Shown here one piece after another: positions 6,674-16,242 of a stretch of 35,995 nt of DNA. Origin of the DNA: an uncultured bacterium (GTDB lineage: Bacteria > Armatimonadota > HRBIN16); assembly GCA_938027655.1 (NCBI GenBank), contig CALJAP010000056.1:1-35995 (forward strand), read 5' to 3'. The notes under the pieces are model-generated. The model worked only from the letters and a program-made list of their open reading frames with translations. It ran no database searches and was not told the origin of the DNA. The stretch's first letter is position 1; each line of letters begins with the position of its first letter. The position numbers and the translations under genes were made by a program.

Positions 6674-8634
6674 ACCGTATCCGTGTTGGTGATTTAGCAA
6701 AAGACCTGCAGATGAGTGTTGCCGAGCTGCTCAGCACGCTGACCGACCTGGGCGTGGAGGTAAACAACGCCGATAGCCTGATTGACATCTCCACGGCACA
6801 AGCGGTGCGCGCTGTGCTGGACAAAGGGCATCCGGAGGTGGAGCTGCCTCCTACCATGACCGTACGCGAGCTGGCTCAGGCGTTAGGCGTAGCCTCCACA
6901 CAAGTACAGCAAAAACTCATGAAGGTCGGGGTGCTGGCGGGGTTGAACCAGCAGCTCTCCGCTGACCAGATTGAGCGAGTTGCCTACGAGCTGGGTTATA
7001 GCGTCCGCTGGACACAGGCGAAAGAGCCGGAAGTGCCCGAAAGCGCGCGCCCCCGCGCCGCATCGGCAGGAGGACCACAACCCCGCCCGCCAGTGGTGAC
7101 CATTCTCGGGCACGTAGACCACGGAAAGACCACCCTGCTGGATGCCATCCGGCGCACCAACGTGGCGGAAGGCGAATACGGCGGTATCACCCAGCACATC
7201 GGCGCGTATCAGGTGGAGGTAGAACATGCCGGTGAGAGGGCGAAAATCACCTTCTTGGATACCCCCGGACACGAAGCCTTCACCGCCATGCGCGCACGAG
7301 GCGCACAGGTCACCGACATCGCGGTGCTGGTGGTTGCTGCCGACGACGGCGTGATGCCCCAGACCGTGGAAGCGCTGAACCATGCCAAAGCGGCTAATGT
7401 GCCTATCATCGTCGCCATCAACAAAATAGACAAACCCGAGGCCAACCCCGACAGGGTGAAACAGCAGCTGGCGGAGCTGGGCGTGATGCCGGAGGAATGG
7501 GGTGGTGATACCATCTTCGTGCCCGTATCGGCGAAACAGCGCGTCGGTTTGAACGACCTGCTCGAGTCCATCTTGCTGGTCGCCGAGGTACAGGAGCTGA
7601 AAGCCGACCCCAACGCCCCTGCCGAGGGAGTAGTAATCGAATCCAAGCTGGACAAAGGCAGGGGTCCCGTCGCCACTATCATTGTGCAGCAAGGCACATT
7701 TAAGCAGGGTGATGCGGTGGTAGCAGGGGAAGCTTATGGGCGCATCAAGGCGTTGCTGGATGATAGAGGCAACCGCGTGCCCAAAGCCACACCCGCTATG
7801 CCGGTGGAGGTCGTCGGCTTGTCGGCAGTGCCCAATGCGGGAGAAAAGATGGAAGTGGTGAAAGACGAGCGCACCGCCCGACAAATCGCCATGGAGCGCG
7901 AGCAACGCCACCGCCAGGAGAAGCTCGCCAGTCAGCGTGCCCGCGTGACGATGAAAGACCTCAGTCGCCTGATTCAGGAGGGCGAAATCAAGGAGCTGCT
8001 GGTGGTGCTGAAGGCGGACGTGCACGGCTCGGTGGAAGCGGTGCGCAGCTCGCTGGAGCGGCTGGAACACCCCGAAGTGCGCCTGCGGGTGCTACACGCG
8101 GCGGTGGGTAACATCACCGAGTCCGACATCATGCTGGCATCGGCGTCCAATGCGCTGGTTATCGGCTTTAACGTGCGGGTGGAACCCGAAGCACAGCGCG
8201 TCGCCGAGCAGGAGCGGGTGGAAGTGCGCACCTACCGCATCATCTACGAGCTGGTAGAGGACATCAAGGCGGCGATGCTGGGCATGTTACAGCCATCCAT
8301 CGAGGAGTTTCCGCTGGGCAAGGCGGAGGTGCGTGCCGTGTTCAGCCTGCCGCGCGGCACGGTTGCAGGGTGCTATGTCACCGAGGGCAAGATAGTGCGC
8401 AACGCCGAGGCGCGTGTCTGGCGCAAGAAGGAGTTGCTGTACACGGGCAAAATCGCTTCCCTGCGCCACCTGAGGGAGGACGTCCGCGAAATCGCTCAGG
8501 GCTACGAATGCGGTATCATGGTGGACGGCTTCTCGGACTTCGAGGAAGGTGACACCATCGAATGCTTCGAGAGGCGGGAAGTCTCTCGCGCCGGACACAC
8601 GATTACTCAGCGGAGCGCAACAGCGGTTTCGTAG
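6670..8634 (+). CDS. infB: Translation initiation factor IF-2
   Basis: This 654-residue GTPase brings fMet-tRNA to the 30S subunit and promotes subunit joining. Two IF2_N modules are visible at ~2-55 ([20 protein letters not shown]) and ~62-110 ([20 protein letters not shown]). The G domain has G1 GHVDHGKTT (147), DTPGHEAF (197), NKID (251) and SAK (287). Domains II to IV follow, with [20 protein letters not shown] and the C-terminal fMet-tRNA-binding part ([18 protein letters not shown]). I take GTG 6670 as start because it matches the conserved N-terminus, overlaps the rnpM stop as GTGA and follows AGGAGGAGGTGA. The linker between the N-modules and the G domain is short, as in compact bacterial IF-2. 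Confidence 0.97.
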   Translation: MNRIRVGDLAKDLQMSVAELLSTLTDLGVEVNNADSLIDISTAQAVRAVLDKGHPEVELPPTMTVRELAQALGVASTQVQQKLMKVGVLAGLNQQLSADQIERVAYELGYSVRWTQAKEPEVPESARPRAASAGGPQPRPPVVTILGHVDHGKTTLLDAIRRTNVAEGEYGGITQHIGAYQVEVEHAGERAKITFLDTPGHEAFTAMRARGAQVTDIAVLVVAADDGVMPQTVEALNHAKAANVPIIVAINKIDKPEANPDRVKQQLAELGVMPEEWGGDTIFVPVSAKQRVGLNDLLESILLVAEVQELKADPNAPAEGVVIESKLDKGRGPVATIIVQQGTFKQGDAVVAGEAYGRIKALLDDRGNRVPKATPAMPVEVVGLSAVPNAGEKMEVVKDERTARQIAMEREQRHRQEKLASQRARVTMKDLSRLIQEGEIKELLVVLKADVHGSVEAVRSSLERLEHPEVRLRVLHAAVGNITESDIMLASASNALVIGFNVRVEPEAQRVAEQERVEVRTYRIIYELVEDIKAAMLGMLQPSIEEFPLGKAEVRAVFSLPRGTVAGCYVTEGKIVRNAEARVWRKKELLYTGKIASLRHLREDVREIAQGYECGIMVDGFSDFEEGDTIECFERREVSRAGHTITQRSATAVS

Positions 8635-8662
8635 AAGACACGGAGTACCAGCAGGTGCGATG

Positions 8663-8944
8663 ATGGTCGTCGGCGTACTGACGGTAGAGTTGCATCTTTA
8701 TGGAGCAGCCTCTCTGAAAGAGAAGCGTCACGTGGTGCGCAGTACTTTAGACACCTTGCGCAACAAGTTCAACCTCTCTGCTGCCGAGGTAGACCATCTG
8801 GACGAATGGCAGCAGGCGACGCTGGGCTTTTCCTGCGTGGGTAACGACAAACAGCACGTAAACAGCGTGCTGAACAAGGCGCTGGACTTTTTATACGCCG
8901 ACCCACGCATTGAAGTGATCGCAGTCAATATGGAGTTGTGGTGA
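8663..8944 (+). CDS. YlxP-like DUF503 protein
   Basis: This protein of about 93 residues matches DUF503. It starts MVVGVLTVELHLYGAASLKE, then KRHVVRSTLDTLRNKFNLSA, and ends with LYADPRIEVIAVNMELW. Members are small ferredoxin-like alpha/beta proteins found between infB and rbfA, exactly as here. The biochemical role is not established; ribosome-associated functions are inferred only from gene order. ATG 8663 is preferred over 8660 because AGGTG then sits 5 bases upstream. The rbfA start follows 3 bases after the stop. Confidence 0.85.
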   Translation: MVVGVLTVELHLYGAASLKEKRHVVRSTLDTLRNKFNLSAAEVDHLDEWQQATLGFSCVGNDKQHVNSVLNKALDFLYADPRIEVIAVNMELW

Positions 8945-8947
8945 AAA

Positions 8948-9292
8948 ATGAGCAGCAACAGAGTATCCAAGATAGAGAGCTTGCTGGTTAGCGAAATCAG
9001 CGACATCGTACGGCACGAGTTGAAGGACCCGCGCCTTGCGGGGGTGACCATCACCCAGGCAAGGGTATCGCGCGACTTGAGCCACGCCAAAGTGTATGTG
9101 AGCGCGCTGGGGGGCATAGAGGCGCGGGATAAAGCGCTGGAAGTGTTGCGCGCACTGGCTGGGCGTATTCGAGGCGAGTTTGGTCGCCGCGCGCACCTGC
9201 GTATCGTGCCGGAAATCCAGTTTGAGCCGGATGAAGGCATCGAGGCAGGAATGCGCGTACACGAACTGTTGCGTCAGCTGGAACAGGGATGA
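8948..9292 (+). CDS. rbfA: 30S ribosome-binding factor A
   Basis: This is a 114-residue KH-fold protein with the family start SNRVSKIESLLVSEISDIVR and motifs LKDPRLAGVTITQARVSRDL and AKVYVSALGG. It ends with LRIVPEIQFEPDEGIEAGMR and the C-terminal helix. RbfA helps mature the 5' end of 16S rRNA and the decoding region of the 30S subunit, especially at low temperature. It overlaps the next gene by four bases (ATGA), indicating coupled translation. Confidence 0.96.
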   Translation: MSSNRVSKIESLLVSEISDIVRHELKDPRLAGVTITQARVSRDLSHAKVYVSALGGIEARDKALEVLRALAGRIRGEFGRRAHLRIVPEIQFEPDEGIEAGMRVHELLRQLEQG

Positions 9293-10284
9293 TTCGCCGC
9301 CATCTACAACAGGTTGCTCAGGTGTTACGGGAGGCAAAAAGCGTGGTTCTCGCCTGTCACCTCAACCCCGACGGCGACACGCTGGGATGTGCGCTGGCGC
9401 TTCAGGCAGCGCTGGAGGGATTGGGCAAGCGAGTCATCACCCTGAGCAGTGACGGCGTGCCGGAGATATACCGATTTCTGCCCGGCGCAGCGAAGATACT
9501 CTCCTCCACCGAGCAACGCGGCTTCGATGTGGCGGTGGTGTGCGATACCGGTATGCCCGATCGCATCGGGAAGGCGAGAGAGGCGGTGTTCTCAGCGCGA
9601 ATCATTGTGGATATTGACCACCATGTCACCGAAGGCGCGTTCGGCGACATCCGTATCCAGCAGCCCAAAGCGGCCGCCACTGCCGAAATCGTCTACCGCC
9701 TGTTGAAGGTGATGGATGCCCCCATCACTCCCGCCATCGCCACCTGTCTGCTCACCGGCATCATCACCGATACCGGTCTTTACCGTTACATGAACGTCTC
9801 GCCGACCACCTTCCGCCTGAGCGCAACCCTGATGGAGGCGGGGGCATCACCGGCGCAGATTGCAGAAGAGGTTTTTGAACGACGCTCCTTCTCCAGCGTT
9901 AAACTGCTGGGGCGCGCCCTCGAGCATATCCGGCAGGAAGAAGAGGGACGGCTGGTGTGGTCCTACCTGAGCCACGAGGATTTCGCCGAGCTGGGCGCCA
10001 CCGACGAAGACACCGAAGGCATCATCACCCAGCTGCGAGCGGTGCGTGATAGCGTCGTGCTGGCACTGTTACGGGAGGTGAAGCCGGGGCGCGTGCGCGT
10101 GAGCGTGCGCAGCCGTGACGAGCGCATCGATATGGCAAAGCTGGCAGAGAAGTTCGGAGGGGGCGGGCATCGGCTGGCGGCAGGGTTCTGGGTAGAAGGT
10201 GACATCGCCGAGGTGAAACAGAAAGTGATTGAGACACTGCGAGAATGGATGCACTGCTCAACCTCTATAAGCCAGCGGGCATGA
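9289..10284 (+). CDS. nrnA: DHH/DHHA1 phosphoesterase, NrnA-like (oligoribonuclease/pAp phosphatase)
   Basis: This 331-residue DHH-family phosphoesterase has metal-binding motifs HLNPDGD (24-30), VCDTG (85-88) and DIDHH (108-112). It also has a later TDTGLYRY motif and the DHHA1 nucleotide-binding motif KFGGGGHRLAAGF near the end. NrnA-type enzymes degrade short RNA oligomers and dephosphorylate 3'-phosphoadenosine-5'-phosphate. The position between rbfA and truB is the classic one. The last 40 bases overlap truB in another frame, which is unusually long for this operon. The final ~13 residues (MHCSTSISQRA) look like non-conserved tail created by that overlap. Confidence 0.92.
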   Translation: MIRRHLQQVAQVLREAKSVVLACHLNPDGDTLGCALALQAALEGLGKRVITLSSDGVPEIYRFLPGAAKILSSTEQRGFDVAVVCDTGMPDRIGKAREAVFSARIIVDIDHHVTEGAFGDIRIQQPKAAATAEIVYRLLKVMDAPITPAIATCLLTGIITDTGLYRYMNVSPTTFRLSATLMEAGASPAQIAEEVFERRSFSSVKLLGRALEHIRQEEEGRLVWSYLSHEDFAELGATDEDTEGIITQLRAVRDSVVLALLREVKPGRVRVSVRSRDERIDMAKLAEKFGGGGHRLAAGFWVEGDIAEVKQKVIETLREWMHCSTSISQRA

Positions 10285-11183
10285 CCTCGCGTGAGGCGGT
10301 AGACGCCGTACGCCGACTGCTTGGCGTACGACGGGCTGGACACACCGGCACGCTGGACCCCGGTGCGGAGGGAGTGTTGCTCATCTGCCTGGGCAAAGCC
10401 ACCCGCCTGAACGAATTTCTGCAGTGGCTCCCTAAGACCTATCGCGCGACGATGGTGCTGGGCGTGCAGACCGATACGCAGGACATGGAAGGGAAGGTGG
10501 TTGCCAGCACCGATGCCAGCAGGATGACACGCGAGATGCTGGAGGCGGTGCTGCCCCGCTTCACGGGGGAGATCGAGCAGATTCCGCCCATGCACTCGGC
10601 GGTACACCATCAGGGCAGGAGGCTATATGACCTCGCCCGGGAGGGGAAGGTTGTGCCCAGAGAGGCGCGTCGGGTGCAGGTGTACCGTCTGGAACTGCGA
10701 CGCTTCGCACCCGGCGCACACCCCGAGGCGGACATTGAGGTGGAGTGTTCTACCGGAACCTATATCCGCACTCTGTGTGCGGACATCGGCGACGCGCTGG
10801 GCGCAGGAGCAGCCATGAAGCGGTTGGTGCGCACCGCCATCGGTAGCTTCCGCGCTGAGAAGGCGGTAACCCTTCAGCAGCTGGAAACGGGCAACACTGC
10901 AGACCATCTCATCCCAATGGCGAAGGCGGTAGAGGATATTCTCCCCGTCTGGACACCTCCTCCTCGCGTGCTGCGTCTGTTTCGGCTGGGTCGATTCGTC
11001 AAGCCGAAACCATTCCCGCCCGTGCCTCTGCCGGAAGATAAGCCCCCCTACATCGCCGTACTGGACGCAGCAGGCGAGCTGTTCGCCATCGCCACCGTGC
11101 GCCGCGACGAGGTATGGCCTTACAAGGTCTTCGGTGAGCATGTGCTGTATCACCCGCGTAGCATGGAGGAGGATTGGGGGTGA
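10245..11183 (+). CDS. truB: tRNA pseudouridine(55) synthase TruB
   Basis: This 312-residue protein converts U55 to pseudouridine in the T-arm of tRNAs. It starts MDALLNLYKPAGMTSREAVD and carries the catalytic Asp in HTGTLDPGAEGVLLICLGKA. The thumb/insertion region and the PP(M)HSAVHHQGRRLYDLAREG motif follow, then EVECSTGTYIRTLCADIGDA. The start lies inside the end of nrnA, giving a 40-base overlap, and fits the conserved N-terminus exactly. The C-terminal ~70 residues resemble the PUA-like tail. Confidence 0.96.
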   Translation: MDALLNLYKPAGMTSREAVDAVRRLLGVRRAGHTGTLDPGAEGVLLICLGKATRLNEFLQWLPKTYRATMVLGVQTDTQDMEGKVVASTDASRMTREMLEAVLPRFTGEIEQIPPMHSAVHHQGRRLYDLAREGKVVPREARRVQVYRLELRRFAPGAHPEADIEVECSTGTYIRTLCADIGDALGAGAAMKRLVRTAIGSFRAEKAVTLQQLETGNTADHLIPMAKAVEDILPVWTPPPRVLRLFRLGRFVKPKPFPPVPLPEDKPPYIAVLDAAGELFAIATVRRDEVWPYKVFGEHVLYHPRSMEEDWG

Positions 11184-12100
11184 GCGACTCCGACTCGCGT
11201 TCGTTGAGCCTGCGTGCCAGCGTTGTAACCATCGGCTCTTTCGACGGGGTGCACCGGGGGCATCAGGCGATTATTCGCGTCGCTACCCGGCGTGCACAGG
11301 AGCTGCGTATTCCCGCCGTGGCGGTCACCTTTGACCGCCACCCACAGGAGGCCATCCAGCCCGAGAACGCGCCTCCCTATCTCACCACGCTGACCAGCCG
11401 CCTGCGCCTGCTGCTGGAGACCGGGGTACAGAACGTGCTGGTGTTACGCTTCGACCGTGATTTCTCCGCACTGCATCCCGAAGCGTTCGTTCACTCGGTG
11501 CTACAGCGGCGTCTGAACGCGCGTCATATCGTGGTGGGCAGGGACTTCCGCTTCGGGTATCGGCGGACGGGCAGTGTGGATTATTTACGGGAGGTGCAGG
11601 CGCGTTTCGGCTTCGAGGTGGAGGATGTACCGGACGTGCTGTATCGCGGCGAGCGCATCAGCAGTAGCCGAATCCGCCAGGCACTGCTGGACGGTGAGGT
11701 GCAAGAGGCATCTGCCATGTTGGGCAGAGCGTATGTGCTGGAGGGTGTGGTGGTGCGCGGGAAGCAGCTGGGCAGGAAACTGGGCTATCCGACGGTAAAC
11801 CTGAGCCTGCGTGCGCCCCAGCTGGTACCGAAGGATGGAATCTACGCAGGAAAGCTACTGCATCCGAGCACAGGCAACACCTACACAGCGGCGATCAGCA
11901 TCGGCGTGCGCCCCACTGTGGACGGCAGGGAGCGCACCATCGAAGCGTACCTGCTGGGTTTTTCAGGCAGTCTGTATGGTGAGGAGGTGCACCTTGCCTT
12001 CTTCCACCGCCTGCGCGACGAACGGAAGTTCGAGTCTCTGCAGGCGTTGAGGTCGCAGATGGATAAAGACGTGCAGCAGGTGGCGGAACTGATGGGATAG
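11180..12100 (+). CDS. ribF: Bifunctional riboflavin kinase/FAD synthetase
   Basis: This 306-residue enzyme makes FMN and then FAD from riboflavin. The N-terminal nucleotidyltransferase domain has VVTIGSFDGVHRGHQAIIRV, the FDRHP motif, GRDFRFGYRRTG and the ISSSRIRQALLDG signature. The C-terminal riboflavin-kinase domain has GKQLGRKLGYPTVNLSL and the IGVRPTVDG and FHRLRDERKF segments. GTG 11180 is chosen: AGGAGG lies 7 bases upstream and the codon overlaps the truB stop as GTGA. It closes the operon. Its FAD product serves, among others, the SDH flavoprotein encoded further on. Confidence 0.96.
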   Translation: MSDSDSRSLSLRASVVTIGSFDGVHRGHQAIIRVATRRAQELRIPAVAVTFDRHPQEAIQPENAPPYLTTLTSRLRLLLETGVQNVLVLRFDRDFSALHPEAFVHSVLQRRLNARHIVVGRDFRFGYRRTGSVDYLREVQARFGFEVEDVPDVLYRGERISSSRIRQALLDGEVQEASAMLGRAYVLEGVVVRGKQLGRKLGYPTVNLSLRAPQLVPKDGIYAGKLLHPSTGNTYTAAISIGVRPTVDGRERTIEAYLLGFSGSLYGEEVHLAFFHRLRDERKFESLQALRSQMDKDVQQVAELMG

Positions 12101-12117
12101 GGGTAAACGGACTCACC

Positions 12118-12143
12118 TGGAGGGCGAGGCTCCTGCCGAGCCG
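12118..12143 (-). repeat. Dispersed GC-rich element, copy B (reverse orientation)
   Basis: This is the reverse complement of the element at 30555-30583 and lies between ribF and the TPR gene. It carries the GGCTC/GAGCC hairpin with a CGGCA-type loop and the CCCTCC tail on the minus strand. Confidence 0.7.
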
Positions 12144-12200
12144 TTGCTGGCAAAGCCACCGTAGATTGCGTCGCCCTGAACAGATGGAGGAATGGTGAAC

Positions 12201-14717
12201 ATGAGAAAGCAGCCTGTCTTCGCCGTTTTACTATACATGCTTTTCGTTTGCCTATCCTGGGGGCAAGCCCAGAAGCCCCCCGAGGCACCTCCGCAGCTCT
12301 CCGAGAAGGACAAAAAGATGATTGCCCTGTTTGAAAAGGCGGTCTCGCTGCAGAGGGCAGGGAAGGCACAGGAAGCCATCGCGGCATACCAGGAGCTGCT
12401 CAAGCTACAGCCCAATACGCCGATGGCGCGATTCAACCTGGGTGAGCTCTACATGGCGCAGGGGGACTTCCCATCCGCCGAGGCGCAGTTCCGGCAAGTG
12501 GTAAAAGCCATGCCTAAACTGCCGGAGGGCTACTTCCGGCTTGCGACCGCCCTTGCCCAGCAGAGGAAATGGCAGGAGGCGACACAGATGGCGCAGAAAG
12601 GCGTGCAGCTCGCCCCCAAAAGCGCGGAAGGGCACTTCGTGTTAGGGGTGATTTACCTCTCCCAGAAGCGTTTTACGGAGGCGGAGAAGAGCCTCCTGCG
12701 CAGCAGCCAGCTGAACCCCAAAGCCACCAACACGCAGTTCAATCTCGCCTACGTGTACCTGCAGATGCGCCAGCCGCGCAAGGCGATACCCATCCTGAAG
12801 AAACTCACCGAACAGGAACCGAAAAACCCCGCGGCGTGGGCAGGATTGGGAATGGCGTGCGATATTGCGGGCGATTTACCCCAAGCACGCGACGCCTACC
12901 GCTTCGCTCTGTCCTTGCAACCCCAGAACGAGGACCTGACCCTGCGTCTGGCGGTGGTGCTGGGGCGCATGAATCAACATCGAGAGTCGCTGCAACTGCT
13001 AGAGAGGCTGGTGAAAGCACACCCCAACGATGCTGGATTGTGGTTCGCCATCGGGCAGGCGCACTTCAACATGCAACAGTACCGCGAGGCGGAAATCGCC
13101 TTTCGCAAGGTATTGCAGTCGCAACCGAAAAACGTGGCGGCGCAGGCAAACCTCGCACTGTGCCTGCTGAACCAGAACCAGCTGGACAACGCCAAACGTG
13201 AGTACGAAAAGCTGCGCCAGATGCGCCCCCAGGACGTAAACGCGCTGATGGGGCTGGCGTACATTGCCGAAACGCAAGCACGCTGGGACGATGCCCTGAA
13301 GGAGTACGAGCAGTGGCAGAAGCAGGAACCCAACAACCCCGAGCCATTGCTGCGCAGCGCCCGCGTGTGGCTACAGCGGGATAAGGTTCCTCAGGCGATC
13401 AGCGTGCTGGAGAAGGCGGAGCGACAGTTTCCGAGCAACGTCGGGGTATTGATGCAGGTGGCAGATGTGCTGGCACAGGCGAATCAGTATGAAGAGGCAC
13501 TCCAGCGCTACCAGCGCATACTGAAAATCGACCCCAAACATTTGGGCGCGTTGAACGGCGCCGGGCTGATGTGTTCTCGCCTGAAGCGCAGCAAAGACGC
13601 ACTCGGCTACTACCGGCAGGTGCTGGATATTCAGCCCAACAACTCACAGGTGCTGTTCTTCATTGCCGACCTGTACGAGCAGGATAAGGACTATGCCGGT
13701 CTGGCAACCGAGATGCGCCGGGTGGTGCAGAAGAATCCGAAAAACGCGGTGGCGTGGTGGCGGCTGTCCATCGCTCTGGAGCGACAAAACAAGATAGATG
13801 AAGCGCTTGCCGCGCTTCGGGAGATCGAGAAGCTGACACCCAACGACATGTTCTATCTGGTCAACATCCCCCGCCTGCTGGAAAATGGGGGTAAAACGGA
13901 GGAGGCGGCGAAAGAGTACCGCAAGCTGATTGCTCGCCAGCGCAAGGAGCCGCGCCTTTACGGAATGCTCGCCGCCCTGTACAAAAAACACAACCGCCCC
14001 GATGAGGCGATAGCGGTGTACCAGCAGGGAATCAAAGAGCTGCCCAAAGACACCTACCTGCGCACTCTGCTGGCACGCACCTACGAGGAGCAACAAAAGT
14101 GGGAAGAGGCGACGCAGGTTTACGAACAGATTCTGCAGGTCGCGCCCACCGAACCTGGGGCATACAGCGGCTTGCAGAGATGCCTCGCGCAACTGAAGCA
14201 AGAGGAGCAGTTTCCCAGTCTGGTCCTGCCTATTATCGAACGCGACGCCTCGAATGAAGCGGCGGTACGCGCCCTGGCGAATTTTTACCGCGACCGGGGC
14301 AAACCCGCTGAGGGAATACCCCTTCTGGCTTCGCTATCGCAGAAGCATCCCAAACAGAAGGGCATATGGCTGGCGCTGGCTCAGCTGCAGCAGGAAGCAG
14401 GCAAAGAGGAAGACGCCCTCAAGAGCTACGAGCAGGTACTGCAGATAGACGGCACCGACCTGCAGGCACTGCGCAGTATCGCGCAGATACATGAGACACG
14501 CAATGAGCCCCTCAAAGCGGCTGGAATCTACGAACGCATTCTGGCGGGCTATCCGCAAGACATCCCTACCCGGCTGCGCCTGGCGGGGATGTACGAGCAG
14601 GCAGGGCAAAAGGAGAAAGCCATCGAGCAGTACCACGAGGTGCTCAAGCGCGACGCAAGCAACACTATCGCGAAGGAGAGCCTGCAGAGGCTGGGGGCAC
14701 CCTCCACAGGGGGATAG
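12201..14717 (+). CDS. Secreted multi-TPR repeat protein
   Basis: This is an 838-residue exported protein. The signal peptide (MRKQPVFAVLLYMLFVCLSW, cleavage near GQAQ) is followed by TPR helices that run nearly to the C-terminus. Examples are AGKAQEAIAAYQELLKLQPN, PKNVAAQANLALCLLNQNQL and GAYSGLQRCLAQL. At 34 residues per repeat there is room for roughly 22-23 copies. TPR solenoids bind other proteins; no catalytic domain is visible. GGAGG (12186-12190) precedes several possible starts (12192, GTG 12195, 12201). ATG 12201 gives the best signal peptide. The gene stands alone after ribF and a repeat element. It may act as a periplasmic or outer-membrane scaffold; the partner is unknown. Confidence 0.85.
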   Translation: MRKQPVFAVLLYMLFVCLSWGQAQKPPEAPPQLSEKDKKMIALFEKAVSLQRAGKAQEAIAAYQELLKLQPNTPMARFNLGELYMAQGDFPSAEAQFRQVVKAMPKLPEGYFRLATALAQQRKWQEATQMAQKGVQLAPKSAEGHFVLGVIYLSQKRFTEAEKSLLRSSQLNPKATNTQFNLAYVYLQMRQPRKAIPILKKLTEQEPKNPAAWAGLGMACDIAGDLPQARDAYRFALSLQPQNEDLTLRLAVVLGRMNQHRESLQLLERLVKAHPNDAGLWFAIGQAHFNMQQYREAEIAFRKVLQSQPKNVAAQANLALCLLNQNQLDNAKREYEKLRQMRPQDVNALMGLAYIAETQARWDDALKEYEQWQKQEPNNPEPLLRSARVWLQRDKVPQAISVLEKAERQFPSNVGVLMQVADVLAQANQYEEALQRYQRILKIDPKHLGALNGAGLMCSRLKRSKDALGYYRQVLDIQPNNSQVLFFIADLYEQDKDYAGLATEMRRVVQKNPKNAVAWWRLSIALERQNKIDEALAALREIEKLTPNDMFYLVNIPRLLENGGKTEEAAKEYRKLIARQRKEPRLYGMLAALYKKHNRPDEAIAVYQQGIKELPKDTYLRTLLARTYEEQQKWEEATQVYEQILQVAPTEPGAYSGLQRCLAQLKQEEQFPSLVLPIIERDASNEAAVRALANFYRDRGKPAEGIPLLASLSQKHPKQKGIWLALAQLQQEAGKEEDALKSYEQVLQIDGTDLQALRSIAQIHETRNEPLKAAGIYERILAGYPQDIPTRLRLAGMYEQAGQKEKAIEQYHEVLKRDASNTIAKESLQRLGAPSTGG

Positions 14718-14722
14718 CCTCT

Positions 14723-14751
14723 TGTGCTTTTCTTGCATTTGTAATATACTT
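14723..14751 (+). promoter_or_regulatory. Promoter for the dockerin-type secreted gene
   Basis: TTGTGC (14723-14728) and TATACT (14746-14751) are separated by 17 bases. They lie ~55 bases before the ATG at 14807, which itself has a perfect AGGAGGAGGT ribosome-binding site (14791-14800). Confidence 0.6.
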
Positions 14752-14806
14752 TTTGTAACAGCAGTGTATCTGCAGACTCTTCATCCCGAAAGGAGGAGGT
14801 ACCAAG

Positions 14807-16239
14807 ATGTCTCGCGCTACATGGTATGTAGCCCGTTTGCTGTGCTGGGCATTTGTCGCCCTTGCCGTAACTCCTGTGCTCGCGCAGATTAACTATCCCA
14901 GCCTGCTCGCACGTTGATTATTCTGGGCGACAACCCCTACGAGGGCGTTAGCGTCTCTGCACCCGCCGACCTAGTGGGCACCGGCAACGGAGTGACCCCC
15001 TTCGTGCGCGTGTATCCCGCAGGCACCCCCGTTACGTTGAACGCGGCAACCCTCGCACCCGACGGCAACGAGTTCGAGAATTGGCGAATTGACGGCGTGG
15101 ACTACTCCGGCGATCCCGAACTGCAAATCACGCTGGACGACAGCCACATTGCGACGGCGGTGTACGAGTCCACCAAAACCCCCGTGTGGGATACCGGTGC
15201 GCCGAAGACGGTCATCGTCAACAACCAGGAAGTGTACCTGGGCTACGTCTCCGGCAAGGATGCAACGACACTACCGCAGCGATGGTCCGCCATTCCCTTC
15301 CGTATCCCGACAGGCGGCGCGCTCATCAGCCAGGTAGATGCGAACTGGTTCGTGGTGGATGGTTATCAGGGCGCGGACGTACGCTACATCATCTGGCGGC
15401 GCACCGGCTTGAACCGACCGGTAGATGGAGACCAGGTGGCGCAGGGCGTGCTGGGCGCGTACTCCGCAGGCACGGACGACCCTCGCATCCCAGGCGGCGA
15501 GGATTGGCTGCACCGCTACTCTAACCTGAGCATCCTCCTGCCGGAGGGTGACTACTACCTGACCATCTACTCGGACGGCATCGGAGCCGGAAACACAACC
15601 GGGTTCAACGCGCTCGCGTGGCTGACCGGCGCCGACCTTCAACCCTCCGAAGTAGAGCAGGACTTCATGTGGCGGTCGCGCTACTTCCCCAACCCCGGCT
15701 TCGAAGTGTACGCGCCAAACTCCATCCAGCCCAAAGCAGGACAAGACCCGAAGGACCGCTGGAACTGCGCCTTCGTGCTGTACGGCAAGCTGGCGGTCAT
15801 CCGTGGAAACGTGGCGCTGGGCGACTACGACGGCGACCCGTCGCTGGTTCCCGTCTCCGTGCGCCTGCGCAAGGAGGGCGGTGGCGAGGAGACTCGCACC
15901 GTCTTCACCGACCGCAACGGCAACTACTCGCTGTGGGTAGAGCCGGGAACCTACGAGGTCTCCTTCAAAGCCAGCCACTGGCTGCGCGTGAACCTGACGG
16001 GTGTCACGCTTGGGCTGGCGGAAGAGGTCACCGGGCAGGATGTCTCGCTTACCAATGGCGACATCGACGGCGACAACGAGGTAACGCTGTTCGACTTCGG
16101 TGCGCTGGTAGCGGCATTTGGCTCGATGCCCGGCGATAGCAACTGGAACCCCGATGCCGATTTGGACGGAGATTTAGAGGTCACCCTGTTCGACTTCGGC
16201 ATTCTGGTTCGCAACTTCGGCGCGATGGGGGACGAGTAA
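14807..16239 (+). pseudogene. Secreted dockerin-type protein, interrupted by a frameshift after the signal peptide
   Basis: ATG 14807, with an ideal ribosome-binding site, encodes a clear signal peptide (MSRATWYVARLLCWAFVALA, cleavage near VLA-Q). It then reads INYPSLLAR and stops at TGA 14915-14917. The body continues without a stop in the neighbouring frame from 14893 to 16239. It includes a beta-rich region, a carboxypeptidase-regulatory/CnaB-like domain (GNVALGDYDGD ... TFTDRNGNYSLWVEPGTYEV-type, ~15800-15990) and two dockerin-like calcium loops: NGDIDGDNEVTLFDFGALVA and DADLDGDLEVTLFDFGILVR. One inserted base near 14893-14914 would restore one protein of about 477 residues. It may be a sequencing error, a true mutation or a switch. 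The body shows no decay. Confidence 0.8.
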
Positions 16240-16242
16240 CCC

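Noticed and set aside
6883-8070. 395-codon minus-strand frame inside infB
   Set aside because: It is antisense to highly conserved GTPase motifs and has no homology features (His-rich shadow translation).
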